The notes under the pieces are model-generated. The model was not told the origin of the DNA. It made no database searches and saw only the letters and a list, made by a program, of their open reading frames with translations. Below, piece after piece: positions 1-11,397 of a DNA stretch of 64,000 nt; the stretch's first letter is position 1; each line of letters starts with the position of its first letter. The stretch is from contig NC_056743.1 in NCBI RefSeq assembly GCF_019279795.1, forward strand, positions 1,781,699,466-1,781,763,465. The letters are read 5' to 3'. The position numbers were made by a program, and so were the translations under genes. This DNA is from Protopterus annectens (Eukaryota > Chordata > Ceratodontiformes > Protopteridae).

Positions 1-546
1 CTTTTCTCCTCTGACCTTTTCTCTCTTCCTTTAACTTACTTCTCTTCCTCTCTAATAACTGTATGGATAGTTTTCTTTGAATCTGCCTTTCTCACAATTT
101 TAAGTAGCTATACTGATGTAGTAGTGTGACTACTATGCATCCACTACAACTAAAAACAATGTAATTATGTATGTAGTTCATCTATTTATTGTAGTTACTG
201 ACACTGTTATAGTGCATTGACTCTGATCTGCCTTTATATTGTACATTCCATGCCTCATCTGTAAATATATATTGTGCATATTTGAAATTGCCAGATTCTG
301 TTAAATTGATCTCATTCTATTTGTTTATTGTAATTGTATTTTGCTTAACTTTTTTCTCCATATTCCATGTTTTACTTTTTAGTTTTACTATATTGAATAA
401 CTTAAAATACATTTTTCTATGTTCTATGAATATTTGTATGTAATTTCCTGGAGCTTTTCTCCTCAAGTCTCCACTGAAAATGGGCTTCTAGCTCAGTTGG
501 ATCAATCCAGTTAACAAATGTCAAATAAATAAAATAATAAATAAAT
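1..546 (+). mobile_element. L2-like LINE 3' end (3'UTR and tail)
   Basis: The final ~95 bases (451-546) match the 3' end of the L2-like LINE at 44208 read on its coding strand: GAGCTTTTCTCC, then CTCCACTGAAAATGGG, then TTAACAAATGT and a TAAA-type tail. AT-rich sequence upstream resembles the stretch at 62930-63170, which ends in a related tail, so 1-450 is probably 3'UTR of the same family. No coding remnant is recognised. The tail match is seen directly; the upstream extent is inferred, and the element may begin before the window. Confidence 0.55.
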
Positions 547-789
547 GGCATTTTATTTTCCCATTGGGATTCCCTAAGCCTACAGTTGATATCCTGTTCC
601 TTTTTTCTGGAATTTGCTGATATACAGTTTACTAACAATAGAGTGATTCCTGGTTTATGCCTGCTGTAATGCTAGTGCATTGTAAAGGTTCAGATTTGAG
701 CTTGTGTACTTGATAGTACAATATATTTGTTAGTGTTGCATATTAATAGTAAGATATCTTTTTACTTTTCTTAGCCTTTTGCTGTTTAA
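547..789. other. No recognised feature
   Basis: AT-rich sequence between an L2-like tail and an L1/Tx1-like LINE. No gene, tandem repeat or terminal repeat was recognised. Confidence 0.4.
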
Positions 790-1263
790 TCATTTTAATT
801 TGGTAAAAACAAATAGCCAGTTGCACATAACATTATTCCAAAGGTGGAAGACAGGAATATACAAGATGCTGGTTGTATTAAATCTCATGTCATGGAATGT
901 GCAAGGGATTGCTAGTGCAATTAAAAGAAAAGCATGCTTCTTTTTTATAGATAAGATCTGTATACAGGTTATATTTTTACAAGAGACAAAATAAAAAGGA
1001 TAGTACAAGCTTTATCGGTTAGTAGAAAGGATGGAAGGTATACCTGTGCTAGAACAGCTCAAAGGAGATCACAATTCTAGTAAATAAGTCACTTACTGAA
1101 ACAAAGATAAAGTAATTGTTGATAAGCAAGTGAGTTGGGCAATGGTATGCATTAAATGACAAAGAAATTACATAATTTTAGGGTGCTTCTGTGGGCCCAA
1201 TGTGGATGATCCTACTCCTCCCAGGTAAGTCTTACATTACTGGGAAAGATCTTCCAGTCATGG

Positions 1264-1566
1264 ATGATAATTCTTGTGGGAAGACACTTTAATGTGTCAT
1301 TAGATCCTCAAATGGATAGACTCTCTGCACAACATAATAAACTCACCAAGCTGCCTCAAGCCATGTGGCAGTCAATTAAAGATTTCAGCCTTACTTATGG
1401 TTGGAGAGCTTTACCTAGTATGGAAAATAACTATACTTATATTGCAGGCAACATTAGGAATATTTTTCAAATAGAGCCCAAGACAAACTGCCTTTTGGAT
1501 CAGAATTTCACCTTGGTAGAGATTGGAAATTTGGATTTGGTGGGGGGGGATCACATGGAGGTTTGA
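1264..1566 (+). pseudogene. L1/Tx1-like endonuclease fragment
   Basis: A 100-codon open stretch from the endonuclease half of the LINE at 790-4399. It carries ILVGRHFNVSLDPQMDRLS (a substitution of the usual GGDFN, so the catalytic Asp is lost) and TKLPQAMWQSIKDFSLT, and ends before the expected SDH catalytic His motif. It is the longest uninterrupted coding piece of this copy. Not functional. Confidence 0.7.
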
Positions 1567-3508
1567 GAATTTTCTGCTTAAGAAGGAAAAGTTGCAGAAC
1601 ATCTTCCAACAACTGATAACAAATTACTGGTCCTCTAAACATAATTTGTAGGATAAGCGGTTATATCTTTGGGACAGAGGGTTCTAGAAAGAGATAAAGT
1701 ATTGCGTCTTTCTTCTATGGAAGACAGAGAGATTTGTGTAACATGACAGAGTAAAGAAGTTGCAGGAACAAGATGAGCAAATAGAGGGACATGCACAAGA
1801 GGACTGGGTGTGAGAATGGCAGGTTGCTTGACCAGCTTATAACACTTAAAAGGAATGTCTAGCTCACCGTTATGAAAGCACTGTTACTAAGGTAGAAAGG
1901 TGGGTGCGCTAATGGCAACTATCCCCAAAGATTCTTTCACAAAGCTGGAAGAAAGGAAAAGTGAAACACAGATACCAATACTCAGGGATGAACACAGTAA
2001 ACTGTATTATGAGGTATGCAATATAAACCAGATTATGTTTAAGACATTCTACAAAATATTTCAGCCTCAGTCAAATAGTACAACATAGGAAAAAGGGATT
2101 TCTTAGCCCAAATAACTCTTCTACAGATATCTTCCAAAGCATTGGATAGATTAAACAATCCTATTTCACTAAAAGAAATAGTCTGGACTATCAAGACCCT
2201 ACCTAAATGCAAGGTGCCAGCCCTGATGGGTTGACCCCAAGGTTTTATAAGGATACTGTGGACATACCAGCTGCTAGCCTTTCAGATCTATTTACAATTG
2301 CATAATATTAAGGGAGACTTCCTTTTTCAGCCAGAGTGGCTAACATCATGCTTCTTCCAAAGTCCTAACGGGATTTGGCCAACCCCTTAAATTATAGACC
2401 TACTGCTTTAGTCTCCATTGAGCCTGAAATTTATGCTAAAATCATAGTCAAGGGAGTTGAAGGTTGTCTGCCCGCATTGATACAGTGATCTCAACAAGGC
2501 TTTGTAAAAGGAAGAAAAGGAAGGGACAAACCTGATATGACTGTGGTTAAATATATTTCTATGGGCAAAAAGAAAGTAGCAATTCATGGGCGCTTTTTAT
2601 ATAGATAGTGCTAAAAGTCCCTTCATGCAGAGGTGTAAAATAATGTGCCATCTCCTCATCCTGGTATGTACTCTGTATAGGGCAACACAACAGGAATCTG
2701 CCTAGGGTCTTAGATGTATTAGAGAAATCTATTCTGATTCCTCTTAATAAGGCATGCTAATCAAGAAAAGAAATATATCAGAGTATAGGTATGAAAATTG
2801 GATACATATGTCCACCAACATTGCAGATATGCTGGACTAATATGGAAACATTATGGCAGGAGATGCAGAATAATGTTAGAGTTTGGAAGAGGTAGCAACC
2901 CTCCTTTCTCACTAAACTAAAGTCCATTAAAGTGTTTTGTTTGTCTGAGTTTATTTTTTATGTAGACATTTGTTGCAGCTGAGTGTTTGCCAGTATCCTG
3001 AAAATTTTCAGAAATCTATTCTGGATTTTTATAGGAATCATAACTGATCCAGGTGGTTGAGGAAAAGACTGACTGTAGACATTTTAAGGGGGGAATTAGT
3101 GCTCCCAGATTTTAGTGCCTATGCTGTTTCTGCCACTATAAGCCTTTTCCTGTTGGTTAGAACCCAATCCCCGCTTAGTTTGGATGTTGTATGAGATCTG
3201 TGCAATATATTAAAATAGGCAACTGAAAAGGATGGAAGGAGGATATAAGGTTTGGGACACAACGAGATCTAGAAACATGGTTATAGAGGAACTATGGTGT
3301 GTAACAGGCTAACAGGGTAATAGGAGACTAGTATAGGATTTGGAAACATCCTGATTATCAGGTGAACTCAAAAGTTATTCACTGGGTGGAATGGATTAGA
3401 AAGGGTTCCATATATTGGTGTGACCTAATAGTTCTAAAGGTAGATTTCCCACTTTTTATGAGTGCCATGAGAAAGGTCCCCAAACAATTATAGATTTCTG
3501 GCAATATT

Positions 3509-3545
3509 TCCAGCTGTGATCCATTTCCAGCTGTGATCCATTTAC
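3509..3545. repeat. 18-bp tandem duplication
   Basis: The unit TTTCCAGCTGTGATCCAT occurs twice head to tail within the L1/Tx1-like LINE. Probably a local slippage duplication. Confidence 0.7.
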
Positions 3546-4439
3546 AAGGGACAAGGAATATGACATTAAATCCAAGGCATTTTACAAAAAGCAAAAATGG
3601 CATTTTCATTATGCAGGGAGACATATGGGAAAGGCATCATTAACATAGTATATATAGTGCTTAGTGAGCAGAAAGGCTATGGAGGTGTAACATCTAAATG
3701 GGAAGAGATGTTGGGGAAGAGTTTTTAAAAATAGAGTTCTTACTCAGTTGCTTAACTTTTTATCTAGCCTGATCTCAGCATTTACACATTATAATGTTGT
3801 ACATCAGTCTTACAATTCACCAGCAAGATTGAAAAGTAGGGGATTGTATGGGAAAAGGAAGGCTTGGAGGTGTGGCTGACAAGAGACAATTTTTGTGCAT
3901 ATGCTATGGTTATGTCTAGAAGTTCTTACTATTTGAAATAATGTGGGAGAGATTACTTCTTGGGCAGTTCAGAAACAACTGTCCGGAAAAGTCTACCCAG
4001 AATTTTAGCTCTTAGGTCTGACTGTCTTGATCTTTGCGGTGACGAGTGTAGAATTTTTATGGCTTTGTCTTATAAGTCTGAAAACAGAAAATCCCCCTGT
4101 GGATATTGATAAATGACTGAGTATTTATGAGCATAGGCTTTGGTTTCACCTATCAAAACCCAAATATGCAACTTTTCTTAAAGATTTGTGGAGTACGTTT
4201 ATTTTGTTTTGTTTAATCATATATAAAGTTTCCAGATTATTTTTTTATCATTCTATCTTAATCTACTAAAAAAGTTTCTAATCGTATATGTTTATTATGC
4301 CTCCTACAGATTAGAGACTTGTTGTATAAATATTTTATGAAGGCAAATATTATTTTGTGTACTGTTCAATAACATTGGGTTGCAAAAAGAAAAAAAAAAT
4401 GCTTTCATTCTCCTTTCTTTCAGTTAAGATGCTGCTAGT

Positions 4440-6171
4440 CCCATAGGTTCATAGATTCAAAGGTGTGTACTAAGCTAATGGCCCTGGAGCCTTTACAAGC
4501 CTAGCCCATAGATTACCCTGGCATCGTGCCATCCGATCTTAGTTCCCAGTGCCACTGTCGAGTAGAGCCACTGGAGTGACCCCTGGGGTGAATTTTCTAT
4601 TTCCCATCCACTCATCAAGATTTCTCTTGAAGAGGGCCAGTGAAGTGCTCTGTTTGACATGTATGGGAAGTCTATTCCATAGCATGGGCAGTCTCTGGGT
4701 TATGAACCTGTCCCTTCAGCATGTTCTGTTGATTGTGATAATGAGGTTGAGTTCTCTGGAGCGTGTGGTGCAGAGGGATTGGAATTTCATTAGATGTAGC
4801 ATTTCTAACAGAGCTGGATCAGACATGGCTTTGTAAGTCAAGCATAGATCACCTCTAAGTAGGTGATATGAAACAGAGAATAGTTGGAGTTTGTTTTTTG
4901 AGTCTGTCCATATAGGACAAGTGTTTAAGGCCTAGATCCACTTTGTGAGGTACTTTTGCAGCTTCTCCAGTTGCTGCAGGTGTCTAGTGAGATACATGTC
5001 AAATCAGGCATTGTACTTGATGATTGGTCTAATGAGGGAAGAGCAGAGGGAGACAATGACCTTTTTCTTCCTGGATGAAAAACCCTTAGTAATGAGATAT
5101 TCCACATAGAAGGACTTTCTGACCACAGTGGCAATGTGGTGGTCAAAAGAGAGGTTGCTGTCATCCTGTGTTTCCAGCTCTATTATAATGCCTTCTGTGT
5201 TCAGTGGACTACCGTCGATGTGGTAATTCGTGGGAACCGGGTTTTTCCCAAAGGGGATGACAACACATTTTTTGGCATTGTGCTTAAGGCCATGGTTCTG
5301 ACACCAGTCATTGGTCTCAGTGAGGCCTTTCTGCACTTTCTGTAGGATGTCAACATCACTTGGGAAGTTAATAATAGCTCCCAACTTGCAATTGTATGCA
5401 AATTTGTCAGCCAAAGTCCCTCAGTGTTGGCCTGGACTTCAGAGAAGTAGATAACAAGCAGGAGAGGACCCAGGACCAAACCCTGTGGGACTCCAATTGT
5501 GACTGGTAAGAAGTCTGACTTGCAGTCAACTACTTTCACACTGTGGGTTCTATCTATGAGCCATTTTGCAACCCACCTAGTGATGTAGGGTTTGTTGCCT
5601 AGCTTAGTGAGCTTTTCTGGGGAATGGTATCAAATGCCTTGGCCAGATCAAGGTAGGCTGTATGAACCCCCTTGCATTCATCCACAGCTCTGGTGACTGA
5701 CTCAAAGAATTTGACCAGATTGAGCAGGCATTATCTACCCTTCACAAAACCAAACTGTGTGGGATCCAGAGTTTGGAAATTCCCTATATCCTTGTTTATT
5801 TGGTCCATGATAATGCTTTCCATAACTTTGCATATCAGACTCATCAGGCTAATGGGGCAATAGTTCCCAGGGTCTGTAGTCACTGCTTCTTTGTGGAGAA
5901 GGATGACTGCAGCAGTGTGCCATTCAGTAGGGACAAAGCCAGAGGTGAGGCTGAGACTGAACAGGGCACACAGTTGAGGTGCCAGTTCACTCTGTAGTTC
6001 ATGTAGAAGACAGCCAGGGATATTGCCAGGTCCCATAGAAGCTGTATTCTTGGCCTTGGACAGTGCTGTTTTAACCTGTGAAGCAGTAATACTGGATGCC
6101 TGGCAATCTACTGGTATTGTCATTGGTCCTTTGGGGGGTGGGGTAAAGTTGGCACTGAATCTGTCGGCCAA
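4440..6171 (-). pseudogene. CR1 reverse transcriptase, frameshifted
   Basis: RT of the copy at 4437-9350, split over several frames. 6171-5731 carries SKAKNTASMGPGNIPGCLL, PTEWHTAAVILLHKE, NYCPISLMSLICKVMESI and TQFGFVKGR. 5539-5201 carries VTIGVPQGLVLGPLLLVIYF (motif B). The catalytic FADD box reads FAYN near 5400, so both active-site Asp are replaced. Downstream, SLIRPIIKYNA and the C-terminal region near 4980-4700 are read with shifts. Inactive. Confidence 0.8.
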
Positions 6172-7637
6172 ATATCTGTCGGCTCAGTATAGGAGGTACC
6201 ATTTTGCAGTAACTTAGAGCAAATCTGGGTATTGCCATGGAGATTTTTTACATATCTATAGAAGGCCATGTGGTTCTCTTTACTATCTGCTACAATTCTG
6301 TTTTCATAGCTAGATTTAGAGGATTTGAAGAGGGATCTCAACTTTTTGTTGAGGCTGATAAGGGAGTTTTTCCAGTCTTGGGACTTCATCTTATTCTGCA
6401 TCAGTTTCCTCCTTCTGTTGTAGAATTTGTTTATGGCAGGGGACCACCAGATTGGCTTATTTTTTTTGGAGGAGAGCATATTGGTTCTATTGGGTATGGC
6501 AAGATCCATGCATTTGAGTATGTGTTCACTCATGCAACTATTCTCCGTTCGCATGGGTGCTGTGAAGTTAGCCATCTCTGTTTTTAGGAGCCCAAGGTTA
6601 GCTTTGGAGAAGTTTTTCATGGTGGTTACCTTTGTTGGGGGGGGGTGGATTTCCAAGGTGATTAGTTTGTGGTCAGATCTAACTAAGGATGAGTTGACTA
6701 CTGGTATAGAGCAACAGTCACCCATGTTAGTAATGACCAGGTCAAGGATGCTGCTACCTCTAATGGGGGTAAGAACAAGCTGGTCCAGGGCATTGGAATT
6801 AATGAATTCTAGGAAACGTTGGGCAACTGTATTGGTACATGAGTAGTTTTTCCAGTTAATGGAGGGGTAGTTGAAGTTGCCCAGTATGAGAGTGTTAGGC
6901 TGAACACTAATATTCTCCAGGGTGCTTAGAAACTTGGAGTATGAGTCTTGGGACATGGCTGGGGACCTATAGCAGGCTACAACCCGAATTGCTGTCTTAC
7001 CCAGTGTTAACTGCACCTGAAGTATCTCTGATGCATTATGTTGGGCTACCTGTCTGGAAGTGCGCACATCCTTTATGAATATGGAAACACTACCGCCTTT
7101 GGAGCTTTGGCCCATGTTCTGGGGCTGAAAGGTGTGAAGTGAGTTATAGCCTGGTAGTGCAGGAGTGCTTTCTGCTGCTTTGAACCAGGTCTCTGTTACA
7201 GCAAAAATGTCGATCTTCTCAATTTTAAGCTGTGCTTTGAGTGAGTGCATTTTGAGATTTAGACTTCTAGCATTGAGCAGCATGACCCTCAGGTTGCATT
7301 TGTTTGTAGCTGTTACAGTGGTAATTTGGCCTTCAGAACACTGCCTAAAAAAAGGCATTATAGGGGTGACAAGAGCCTTGGCCAGTATCCGGAAGCCCAG
7401 GTGTGACAGATGCTGGTCATCTCTGGAAAAGCATTGAGGTCTGTCAATCATGTCATCCCAGACATACAGATACTGGATCCCCTTAGATTGACAGCAGAAA
7501 CTTAGCCAATTGTTGAAATCAATCATTTTCTGCTTGTACTCTGGTATCATTTTGGGTGATGGTAGGATGCTGCTCAGGGCTAGGGTCATACCCACCTGGG
7601 CTACATAATCTGAGAGCTCCTCCATATCTCTTTTCAT
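6120..7637 (-). CDS. CR1 esterase C-part fused to endonuclease, 505 codons
   Basis: Open for 505 codons without a stop, the longest ORF in the window. Residues 1-90 continue the SGNH fold, with block V DDQHLSHLGFRILAKAL near residues 70-90. Near residue 115 an apurinic-like endonuclease begins: LRVMLLNARSLNLKMHSL, then FAVTETWF, VACYRSPAM, LGNFNYPSINW (Asp of GDFN replaced by Asn), LDLVITN and VRSDHKLI (the SDH catalytic His motif). After residue 340 comes the linker with NKPIWWSPAINKFYNRRRKL. The ORF then leaves the true frame near 6170, where RT starts in another frame. The ATG is internal to the original frame, so it is not a true start. Likely not expressed; a piece of a LINE polyprotein. 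Confidence 0.8.
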   Translation of the reverse strand: MKRDMEELSDYVAQVGMTLALSSILPSPKMIPEYKQKMIDFNNWLSFCCQSKGIQYLYVWDDMIDRPQCFSRDDQHLSHLGFRILAKALVTPIMPFFRQCSEGQITTVTATNKCNLRVMLLNARSLNLKMHSLKAQLKIEKIDIFAVTETWFKAAESTPALPGYNSLHTFQPQNMGQSSKGGSVSIFIKDVRTSRQVAQHNASEILQVQLTLGKTAIRVVACYRSPAMSQDSYSKFLSTLENISVQPNTLILGNFNYPSINWKNYSCTNTVAQRFLEFINSNALDQLVLTPIRGSSILDLVITNMGDCCSIPVVNSSLVRSDHKLITLEIHPPPTKVTTMKNFSKANLGLLKTEMANFTAPMRTENSCMSEHILKCMDLAIPNRTNMLSSKKNKPIWWSPAINKFYNRRRKLMQNKMKSQDWKNSLISLNKKLRSLFKSSKSSYENRIVADSKENHMAFYRYVKNLHGNTQICSKLLQNGTSYTEPTDIWPTDSVPTLPHPPKDQ

Positions 7638-8223
7638 GTAGTCCAGGGGAGGTACATCTCAGGTCATTAACACCCACATGTACAATGACAAAATCATATT
7701 TGTACCTGTTGTTGAGGAACCTAAGTGCATGCATTATGTGGTGGATCCTAGTACCTGGCAGGCAGCTGACTGTTAGTTTCACCTTATTCAACCTAGTGAG
7801 TGAGACATCAGTGTATCTCACTATCAAGTCACCTAAGACTAGTGTGTTGGGCATACTGTTTTGCCTTAGGGGCTTTGGTTGAGTGGCACACTGTTTAGGA
7901 GAGTTATGTGTCTCGTGATTAGTGTTGTGTTGTGGTGCTCGAGTGTGTTTTTGCCTTGGAGGTCTCTGCTATTTGGGTTGATTTTTATTGAGAGCCTCTG
8001 TGAAGGAGAGTGTGTGGTTTGTATTTTTATGTGAAGGCAGTGCTGGTGTGTGTTCTGGAGGGCCATGTGTTCCATGTAGTGTGGTGCAAGTGTTGACCTT
8101 CTCCTCTTGACCAGCTATTCTGGTCTTGGCTGGAGAGTGTGTGGCTTATAATTTGGATATATAAGTGCATCTTTCACAAGTCTGAGTGTCGGGAGGTAAG
8201 AGAAGTGGGTTGTCAGTGTTCAT
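7519..8223 (-). pseudogene. CR1 ORF1-type region: CxxC and SGNH esterase N-part
   Basis: Translation from the ATG at 8223 gives MNTDNPLLLPPDTQTCERC (a CxxC pair that may belong to a zinc finger), then low-complexity Pro/Thr/His-rich sequence with two stop codons, then from 7854 MPNTLVLGDLIVRYTDV and VIVHVGVNDLRC. GDL replaces SGNH block I GDS and GVND is block III. CR1 ORF1 proteins are known to carry such an esterase domain. The frame from 8223 runs into the 7854 segment without shift, but a frameshift near 7640 separates it from block V (DDQHLSHLGF) in the next ORF. Broken in this copy; function in retrotransposition is known only from the family. Confidence 0.75.
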
Positions 8224-8486
8224 GAGGCATTACCTCAGGATGCCCACATTCACCAGGTTAATAGGAAAAAGCATAGGGAACTAACCTTTTGACATGCCTG
8301 GAGGGGTGGGCATTAATAATAAGTACTGCAGCTGTTTCCTTGTAGAACATTTAGTGCTGGTAGCACTTTTGTGTGCTACAATAATTGCTGCAAGAAGTCT
8401 GGTAAAGTGGTAGACTAATATGCTAGTAAAAGTGCAGGAGAGGGGTGAACTAGCAGATCTAAGGGAAAATTTTAAGAGCAGACTTT

Positions 8487-9350
8487 GGCACCACTCAGAA
8501 GCTTACAAACAGTCTTGGCTACAGCAAGTCTGTATCTGGACTATACTAGTTACAGGAAAGGCAGGAACCAAGTGCAAATGCAGGCTTTTAAACTGGAAAA
8601 TTGAAAGAGATGGACAAACTGTCCAAACAGCCAATAAACTACAATTTCTGGGCCAGAAACAACTCCTCTTGTGGTAGATAGGCTACCTAGTGCTTACCAC
8701 TCCCACTGACAAGCTAGAAGGTTTCCCTTCAACACATATAGGCTTGGGGAGCTCAGGAATTTACAAACAGTCTTGGATACAGCAAATCTTTATCTGGACA
8801 AAGGTAGTTACAGGAAAGGTAGAAAAAACAGTCCAAATGTTGGCTTTAAAACCATAAAGTCGAAAGAAATGGAAAAAACTACCCAAACAGCCAATAAACT
8901 TCAATTTCTGGGCCAGAAACCACTCCTCTTGTGGTAGATAGGCTACTTAGTGCTTACCACTCCTACTGATAAGCTAGAAGGCTTCCCTCCAACACAGAAA
9001 GGCTTGGGTGGCTCAGAGGCTTACAAACAGTCCCGGATACAGCACATCTTTATCTGGACTAGACAAGTTACAGGAAAGGTGGGAAACAAGTGCAAACATG
9101 GGCTTTTAAACCAGAAAGTTGAAAGAGATAGAAAAGCTGCCCAAACGGCTAATAAACTACAATTTCTGGGCCAGAAACCACTCCTCTTGTTGTAGATAGG
9201 CTACCTCGTGCTTACCACTCCGACTGATAAGCTAGAAGGCTTCCCTCCAAAGAAGAAAGGCTTGGTGGGCTCAGAAGCTTACAAACAGCCCTGGATACAA
9301 CAAATATGTATCTGGACTAGACTAGTTACAGGAAAGGCAGGAAACAAGCT
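8487..9350. repeat. 258-260 bp tandem array, about 3.3 units
   Basis: The phrase TGCTTACCACTCC recurs at 8691, 8951 and 9209, giving periods of 260 and 258 bp. Units 8691-8950 and 8951-9208 are complete, the first (8487-8690) starts part-way, and the last (9209-9350) ends part-way. Shared phrases are CTTACAAACAG, ATCTGGAC, GTTACAGGAAAGG, CCAATAAACT and TTTCTGGGCCAGAAAC. Several units stay open in one frame but each ends at a stop, so coding is unlikely. The array lies just 5' of the CR1 copy at 4437-8430 and may be its 5'UTR monomers. Confidence 0.9.
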
Positions 9351-11397
9351 TAGAATTTTTTTTACAGAAAATCAGCTAAAACAGCACTAAAACAATTCAA
9401 GTGCAGTGCAAGCTAACACACTTGAGTGTGTAGCAATATTAAAGCAAATACAGTTTAAATAAATGCAATTCGTTCAAACTGTATTCTGAATTGAATTCAA
9501 TTATTGTTTTATTTAACTCTGAACAGTTAAAAAGTGCCAAAAATATAGTTATCAGCTGAGAAGCAGACTCAGTCAGAACACAAGGAGATTCTAGCAAAGT
9601 TTTTTTTTTTTTTTTTTTGCATTGGGCTGATTTGACATGCAGGGAGTATTTAACAGCAGTCTGTTTAAAGCTCACAGCTTCCTTAGACTTTGTTGAAATT
9701 CCTAGAGTTGAGAAATGCTTAAAATCTTAAATAAACCATTGATCAGTACCAAAGATAAGAATGCTAGGGATACTGATATATGAAGAATGAATTTTATAAG
9801 TGTGATTAATGATTGTGAAAATTACGTCTGAGTTTGGTAAATTTAAAGTATTTTGTGTAATTGTCCACACAAATGAGATGACTTTTACCAACTGAAAACA
9901 AATCAGTGGTTGCGTCACTCTGTGATCTACTCAGTATTTTATGTCGTATTTAAATGTTTTAGTGCTACAGTTGTGAAATATATTGTAGATTTCACAGTTT
10001 TTGCAATAAGTTTTAATTCATGGGACATATATGGTAAAAACAGGGTATTACAAACAATTCATTTACACTTGACAAGGCACAAGTGTACTTCATAGATTCT
10101 TTAAAGTATTACGATTTGTAGTTAGTTTGACATAATCACTCTGTTGGTTTTGAACTTCATCAGTTATGGCTCATGAAAGTCTTCACAGAAGGTATAGAAT
10201 ATGCTTATTTGTAATGGAACCTTTTATTTATCATCTGGCTATCCTGTCATCAAAGCATTTGTAATTATGTGTTGGTAGTATAGTGTAGCGTGTAGTTCAC
10301 TAAGCAAGTCAGTATATCATCTAATACTATTGAAGGAAACATTATTATCATCAATCTCCCTTTTCCCATTTTTTACATGAGATTGAGGTGTTGTGTCAAC
10401 TGTTGCCATCTCACTCAATTCAATGCCTCTCTCCTATTGTATTCAAGAATCACACCTCTTTGCTGGATACCAGTGGAATAGCTAGAGTTTGTGTAGCCTG
10501 AAGCTGTCTTTGAATTTGCTGCCCTTCCCTCCCTCAAAAAATCATGGTCAAATGGGGCCCCCCTATACACTGCCCTCCCCCCTGCACCCATTCTGGTGTT
10601 CCATTACTTGGCTATTTCTCCCCATTTACCATAAACACTGTAATGTGCATACTGTTTTATGCTTTACTTCTACAGTTATTATTTGGATTTAATTTAAAAC
10701 TTTTAGTTTAAATTTTGTAGCACAAACACTGATAGACATCTGCTAAACAAAGCAATATAGTCTCACAATGAAAACAGACTTAGCATTAAAACTTCTCTGC
10801 CCTTGAAACTCACATTCATTGAAACAGCATTGAAACTCACATCTGGCCAGTGGTGGATAAAGTTTACCTTTGGACTGTTTTCAAATCATAGGCCCCTTGC
10901 ACACGTATTTAGGACCATGCAAACATACATGTGTTCTTTGAGTCACCTTCCTGATTGTATTAAATGATATTCCTTGTATAATACAATACACGTGTTAGAG
11001 TGGTGTGTTTTAAATTTATTGTTTTGGACATTTTTCCTGTAAGCAATGAAACAAAATGTTTGAACCAGTAATGACAAAACTACCCAATTCGGAACATTTC
11101 CATCATAAAAGTCTACTCAAACTTTTGTTATTACAATCCACCAATATCAGTATGTATGCCCAATCTCTGCAGAAGTAAAAGTCATCTAAATAATTCCACA
11201 TTAAAGAGATCTGTGAATAATGAAGAGGTTGCTGCTAGCAAACAATTTTATATTTCATCGTTTCTTCTACAAATAAAGTGCCTGTTGTCCTTGAAGAATA
11301 AATTGCCCATGTTACATTAAAAAAGGTACTGTAAGCTGGTAATATTGCAACAGAGAATAGATGGAAAACTGATAACGGGTCATAGTTACTAGATATC
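9351..11397. other. No recognised gene; poly-T run
   Basis: AT-rich sequence with an ~18-base T run at 9600-9618 and a C-rich patch near 10555-10585. Short ORFs here show no recognisable motif. Old repeats too decayed to name are likely. Confidence 0.4.

Larger units (their letters stand above)
790..4399 (+). mobile_element. L1/Tx1-like LINE, heavily decayed
   Basis: Remnant of an L1/Tx1-type non-LTR retrotransposon read on the plus strand. Near 868-990 the translation has LMSWNVQGIASAIKRK followed by FLQETK, the N-terminal signature of an apurinic-like endonuclease. At 1264-1566 come FNVSLDP and WRALPSMENNYTY, typical of the rest of that domain. At 2200-2260 SPDGLTPRFY corresponds to the pre-RT PGPDGF motif; at 2335-2520 ANIMLLPK, NYRPTALVSIEPEIYAKII and QQGFVKGRK are RT motifs; near 3095 GELVLPDFSAYA matches the post-RT GGLxLPD block. 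Stops and frameshifts are frequent, and the YADD region near 2650-2800 seems lost. The 3' end is placed at the A-rich run 4385-4399, just before a CR1 tail. Clade is inferred from motif wording. Confidence 0.75.
4437..9350 (-). mobile_element. CR1-like LINE, near full length, with 5' tandem array
   Basis: Minus-strand non-LTR retrotransposon of CR1 type. From 5' to 3' it has a 258-260 bp tandem array (9350-8487), a leader, a reading frame opening at an ATG at 8223 with a CxxC pair, an SGNH-hydrolase-like domain, an apurinic-like endonuclease, a reverse transcriptase and a 3'UTR ending at 4437 in the ATAGGTTC-type octamer shared with the copies at 24757, 28768 and 53570. Damage: two stops between 8223 and 7854, a frameshift near 7640, an intact 505-codon stretch, then several frameshifts in the RT. 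It abuts the A-rich end of the L1/Tx1-like LINE. Inclusion of the array in the element is an inference; without it the element ends near 8430. Confidence 0.85.

Noticed and set aside
4549-4836. 95-codon plus-strand ORF
   Set aside because: Shadow of the CR1 RT coded on the minus strand; the homologous minus frame matches other copies.
6237-6846. Two overlapping plus-strand ORFs of 116 and 139 codons
   Set aside because: Antisense shadows of the 505-codon CR1 ORF on the minus strand.
8420-9390. Three similar ORFs that could be a small repeated gene family
   Set aside because: They follow the 258-260 bp satellite period, one unit has no ORF, and each ends at the same stop; no protein motif.
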